Below are positions 12,701 through 18,700 of a DNA stretch of 64,000 nt, one piece after another; the first letter of the stretch is position 1, and each line of letters starts with the position of its first letter. Source of the stretch: Flaccisagitta enflata. Lineage: Eukaryota; Chaetognatha; Sagittoidea; Aphragmophora. Position numbers and translations under genes: made by a program. The notes beneath the pieces are model-generated. The model did no database searches. It was not told the DNA's origin and saw only the letters and a program-made list of their open reading frames with translations. The stretch covers positions 70,556,001-70,620,000 of the forward strand of contig OZ231127.1 in NCBI GenBank assembly GCA_965153355.1. The letters run 5' to 3'.

Positions 12701-15700
12701 ACGGCGATCGTCGTCGCGGTTGTTGTTGTTGTTGTAGTTGCGGGGGCGGTTTTGCTCGCGATCGCGAGACCCACTGCGGTCGTAGCGGTTACCATTCCGG
12801 TTACCACCACGATTGCCCTGACCTGATTGAGAGTTATCACGGCTGCCATAATTATTACCTCGGTAGTTTCCCTGATAACCTGAACCACGCCCATCTCTTG
12901 AGTTGTTCCGACCACGGTAGTCGGACTGGCGAACATCACGATTCTCCACGATCCTAAGCCGATCGTCGAACGACTTCAGCGTGACCGCAAGGTTCTCCAA
13001 TTGAGTGGTCATTCCAGTCAATGCGGCCTCAATACCCGTCGCTCTATCTTCATGCAGAACAGCGCCGGCGAAACCCACAGCCCTCATTGGGTCGTGGTCG
13101 TTACCGCCCGCTGCTCCATCATCCTCATCGCAGAGCGTGAGCTGGTAGCGCAGAGCCACCTCCTTCGCATGATCGAGGTTGCGTTTGTTGGCAGGGCATC
13201 CCATGTCGATGAACCTACGCATCGGTTTCTTGAATGCAGCACGGAACCGGAAGAAATACTCCCGATCTTTGAACTCCTGCGGCATATCTTTGTCAAATTT
13301 GTCCACCGCACGTTTGACTCGGGACGCCAAGGTGTGGAAAGATTCCTTTCCATCCCACTTGATGGTTGTCAGCTTCGCCTGCCACTTATACTTCTCCTGG
13401 GGGTCGACGAGGAGCCCGATCAGTTCCTCCTTGAGGTCCTTCCAGCTCGTGCTCGTCGCTTGCTTGTATGTTGCCAATGCGGCATCATCAAGCTTCAATG
13501 GCAACCATCGCTTGCAGAGATGGCCCTTCCGGGCTTCATCTTCCACTCCTGTGGCCAACTCGACACTATTCTCAAAGAGCTCTAGGAATGTCTCAATGTC
13601 GTCGACATTGGACTGAAACTTATTGATATTGATATTTGCTGCAGACCTTTCATGCTGCTGCCTGGCTGGGGGACCTCTAGCTGGGCCCCTTAAGGCATTA
13701 GCCGCATCACGGGCCGCTATTTCTTCAGGCGTCATGCTTGCGTCTTCCCCAGCGGTTCGGCTAGGGGGACGGCTAGGGTACGATGGGGGAGGAGGCACTG
13801 TGACACCACTTACACAACGATACAACGAACCTTTGTTAGCTTAGCACAATTTGCACCAGGCCACGTGACCAACGGGACCCACGCACTTATTACCACCCAG
13901 GCAGATCCACCAGGGGGCAGACACAGGGGGGGAGGGGGCACTGACACAGACTACGGGACAATTTCACTCTCTCCCAAGAAGCGGGACGATTTCCTGCAGA
14001 GGGCGGTAGTCGGTTTCTACAACGTAGTCGTGATGTTGGAGTAAGTTGGCGTTTGAATTGACAGCGAACATAAGCGCAGCCGTGTGTACCTCGAAGAGCG
14101 ACAACTTCTGCTGGCGTTGACTGAGTCTTTTGGAACCCCACGAAACAATACGTTCTTCTCCATCAACTCTTGCCGTCAACACATAGCTCATGGCAACACG
14201 GGACACGTCAATTTTCACAATTACCGGAAACGGATTTAGAGATGACATCGTGGATAAGAGGATCGCCAATGAGAGTTTGAACAAACAGGACACCACTCAC
14301 AGCCATTTCTCCATTCCCATCTTCTTGATGCCTTCGGACTTCTCCTCTTCTTGAGCGGCTTTAACGGCTTCTTCCAATGCTTTGCACCATTCTTCGAAGT
14401 CGTCTTTGCTGTCCATTGTTATATTCGTACAAAAGTTAAAATATGACTCCAACACAGCGCCTCGCCATAGGTATTGGGGTCACGTAAGTCGGCAGTAGAG
14501 TTACAGTTAAAATTTAGGATTAGAAAACCAGAAAAATTATTGTATTAGAAACAAGGATATAATACGGAAGCTGAAGCTAAAATTAGCAAACCAACCAATA
14601 ACTTATATTGGCCAATCTGATAGAGTTAAAGGGAGTTTATGTGAAGCCTCGACATGCCAAACCCACCATTCACTGATATTGCAAGAAAGTTCTTTGCGCC
14701 GATCCAGCGGAAAAAACCAACAAACCGCGGGCTATCCAGTCTACTATCTGGTCCGTAGGACTATGCCAGCTTAGCTCAGCACAGACCCTTTCAATTTTCG
14801 ACCGGTAAGCACTAACCGACTTAGCCTGTCAGTTAGACCAAGGAGGGGCATGAAACGGGGCAAGGGCCTAGGATTGCTTGGGGGGTACTTGGGGTTCTTA
14901 ACTCGAAATCGAAGGGACGGACATACAACCTCGAGCCGGGTATCTGCTGCCACGAACATATAGTCCAGATACTCAATCTGAAAGAAGGACCTAGGGAGGG
15001 GGGATGCTACCACTGTATATGAGCCCAGCGCCTAGGTTTCCGCATCAAGCTCTAGCGGGGCACACCACCAACTTCGGTCAGAAAATTTGGGGTGAAGAGA
15101 ACCGTCGTCAAAGCAGCAGATCAAAAGATCCTTGGGCAACTGCTGAAGAATTTCCAAACACCGATCCTGTTGACAGTACCCACAGGACCAGCAAGAGAAA
15201 GGGAGGGCTGGCGGGGAAACACCCACGAGAGGGACGGGGGGTTTGACAGGATTGGGAACCGGTGCAACAGGGGGGGTTACGAATACGATGGCCGTTGCAC
15301 CAATATAAGCACCGATCTTCCGCTCAATCAATGCTTACTTGAGGGGGCAACTGAGTTGGCATGCCGGGACTCCATGCGATAGATATTGAGTCATGTCATA
15401 GAGTCTCAGGGTCTATTCTATTTTAGTATGCTGTATACCTATGAGGCAAAAGGCGGAAAAGCAAATGATGATTAGAACGCGGCCAATAGGCACCGATGGT
15501 AAGAGTATGCGTTAGTTGATAGATCCAGTATTAGTATGAAAGTTAGTATAGAGGCTACACATAAACCCGTGCTGAGCTGATCTAATGCTAAATGGAAAAT
15601 GGGATAGAAGCATGATCTTAGCATAGGCGCATATAAAGCAAAGCGAGGAAAGGCAAGCAATGAGTATGAAAAGCGTTATGAATATATAGATGAACGATGA

Positions 15701-18700
15701 GAGTTTATTCATGCACGGATTCGGGTCTTACAAAATTTTGAATTTTTGAGCTAAGACTCTGAAATCTTTTGCAGACATTTCCACGCTTGTTTCCACAAAC
15801 GCCAAGATTTTTCCTTTAGCTCCTGGACTGTAGGTCATTGACCCTTTCAGGGCCACTACCCTGCTCCTCTCAATCTTAATCACAAACTGTTCAAGCAGGG
15901 CACGGGTACCGCTGACCATCTGACGCTTTCGCGTCTGATTCTCACACAGATTTTTGGTGGGCGTTTTTAACGGTATCATTGGAACTACAAAAGCGGTTTT
16001 AGGAGATGTCTCCGACGATTCGAATCAAGCTGTTGGACTCGCCTTTCTCTCCGTCGGTTGGGTAATTTGGTTTTGTGGTTATCGTTGATTCAGGCTGGAA
16101 CCTAATAGTTCAAATATAAGAGCGATAGATTTTGCAATACTTGTAATTCAAGAAATTTCATCGTCTAGGGGAGTGGCTTGTTACTGGGTCCTTCTGTCGG
16201 TGGTTACTTATCAGAGGCGGCTACGAAGTACTCCGCCTTCATGATACCAGAGATGGCGTTGTTTGCAAGGTATGTTTGTGTGGAACTTCATAACATGTGT
16301 CCGATAGTGAGGTCTTTAAAGATCTTGACACCTCAGACATCTATTATTTCTTGCCCACAGCTTTCCATTTCTTCTGCCGAACCTGCTCAGTGCGTTGGCC
16401 TGCTTCATCATTTTCCTGATTGGATTGATATGTCTACCGGAAACCCGAAACATGAGGCAGCGTGACCGGTAATTTAGGATGTTTCTATCACTTATATGAT
16501 GGACATATGACGACGCCCTTGATGGTCTTCGATTATTACTTCATAGCAGGTCTAAGGATGCGCCCGTCAAGGTTGAGGGTTCCGGCAATGAAGCTCCGAA
16601 ACCGTTGGTGGTTAATGTCGTGGTGCAACCTCCCCCAATTGTGATAACGGTACCCCAAGTGATCCCTGGCAACAACAACAATAACACGATTACCGGTTAT
16701 CAGGTTACTGCTTATGGTGGTCGCTGAGGTAGAAACGGGACCATCAGTTATCGGCTTCAATAGCCGATAGGGCCAAAGCGACTTTTAGTCCTGTTTTTGT
16801 GTATGCCATCACTTTCGATGAATTATGTTGCAATGCTCAGCTAACTTGCGAATTGCCATTAGCGTTGACGCTTGACTTAAACAGCCTCTGAGCCTCATCA
16901 ACGAAAGGTTTTAGAGCTGGGACGCGCAAATTGTTCTTAATTTAGCCTGCCCGCAATTTCATAGCAGGTTGTGGCTCCTACTGAAATAAATGAGGCCTGC
17001 TTGACGGGAACTTCGGCTGTGATGAAAAGCGGCAATTTACCGCCTGAAAATACGCCTACTCAACCTGGAACTTCCGACGAGGTGGCTTTTCTGTTCTTGC
17101 TGTAGCCGTATGGTTGGATGATCAACCATTTGTTCACCTTTAATTAATGATGGTTTTTCCCCATTTCCCCTTTTCACACAGGATACCGATATATCCATAA
17201 GTGCCATTTGTTCCCTATTGGCGGACCCCAAAGTAGCCATCTCCACTGCGTTGTTCAGCATCTTCAGCTTTTCCTGCGTCGCTCTCGATGAATCAGTCCC
17301 TCTATGGGCGGCTACGAAGCAGCAGTTTGGCGGATTGGGGTTCACCACCAATCAGCTCGGAACCATGACTGGAGGTATAATTTCATCCTGTATAAATGTA
17401 CTGTTGCATTGTGCGGGTATTGTATTTTGTTGAGTCTAATTAATACAGTAAGAAGATCGCCGTCAGAACAGAATCCTGTGTCCTTGACCTTGTTTGCGAG
17501 TTCATTAAAACCCGGGGAACAAGCTGTATATATATACAGAGGGGCGAACGTTAAAAGCTTTTTAACAATTTTTAACAGTTTTTAACAGATTTTAACAGCC
17601 CAAAATTTAAAGAGGTGCCCGTTAAAAAGATTTTAACATGGACTTTGTCTGAATAAAAGCTCCTTATTGTTAAAAAACTTTTTGCTAAAACATTTTTAAC
17701 AGGATGTTAAAAAGGTTTTTAACATGTTGTTAAAAACTTTTTTGACAAGCTGTTAAAATCTTTTTAACAGGCTGTTAAAAACCTTTTTAACAGGTTAAAA
17801 CATTTTTAACAGACTGTTAAAAAGGTTTTTAACACGCTGTTAAAAACCTTTTTAACAAGCTGTTAAAATCTTTTTAACAGGCTGTTAAAAACCTATTTAA
17901 CAGGTAAAAACATTTTTAACAGGATGTTAAAAAGGTTTTTAACATGTTGTTAAAAACCTTTTTAACATCCTGTTAAAATCTTTTTAACAGGCTGTTAAAA
18001 TCTTTTTAACAGGCTGTTAAAAACCTTTTTAACAGGTTAAAACGTTTTTAACAGACTGTTAAAAACGTTTTTAACACGCTGTTAAAAATCTTTTTATAAT
18101 GTTGCTTAAAACCTTTTTAACAAGCTGTTAAAAACCATTGTAGGAGCCAATTTTTACAGGGACCAAGGCTTTTTAACAATTTTTAACAAGTGCCCCAAAT
18201 AAAAGAGGGTCCCTGCTGTTAAAATCTGTTAAAAACTGTTAAAAATTGTTAAAAAGCTTTTAACGTTCGCCCCTCTGTATATAATTCATCCAAATTAAAC
18301 ATTGCGGTCTTTCCTACCTATTTTCCTCAGCCTTCAGTATTCCCTGCCTGTTGATCAACGTATTGATTTTCCCCAAATTGGAAAAGCACCTGGGATGCGT
18401 GAGGACGTTTTGCCTGGCTTCCACGGTGCTGTTCTTGACTACCATAGCCATTCCCTTCATCAGCGATCTACGCTTCGAAGACAACACTAGCAATATCATC
18501 CACAACACCAGCGATGATATCACAAGGGTTATCATTCACAACATCAGAAATTCCAGCGGAAACGTTATGTTAAACAATTCTTCAGACCTTTTGGTTCAAA
18601 ATGGCTCAATTGTCCATCATAATGGCACTACAATTTATGAGAATACTGTCAAAAACGATTCGTAAGTAATGGTTTAAGGCGGATGCCCGATTTGATGGTT

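Larger units (their letters stand above)
2048..15732 (-). mobile_element. Ty3/gypsy-type LTR retrotransposon, 13.7 kb, with third ORF
   Basis: A complete-looking element antisense to the host transporter gene. It has two 429-bp LTRs that differ at three positions that I can count, starting TGTAAG on the element strand. AAAT flanks both outer ends as a probable 4-bp target duplication (2044-2047 and 15733-15736). In element order: 5' LTR, primer-binding site, leader with an RNase H fragment, gag (13825-12455), a -1 frameshift signal, pol (protease, reverse transcriptase, RNase H, integrase), a spacer with a small ORF, a 1202-codon exonuclease ORF, a polypurine tract and the 3' LTR. All three large ORFs are open. 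It is much longer than typical 5-8 kb gypsy elements because of the long pol tail and ORF3. The low LTR divergence implies recent insertion. Confidence 0.93.

Noticed and set aside
12409-12939. 176-residue Thr/Val-rich ORF on the minus strand overlapping gag
   Set aside because: Shadow frame of the Arg/Asp-repeat gag tail; it is not in the pol frame.
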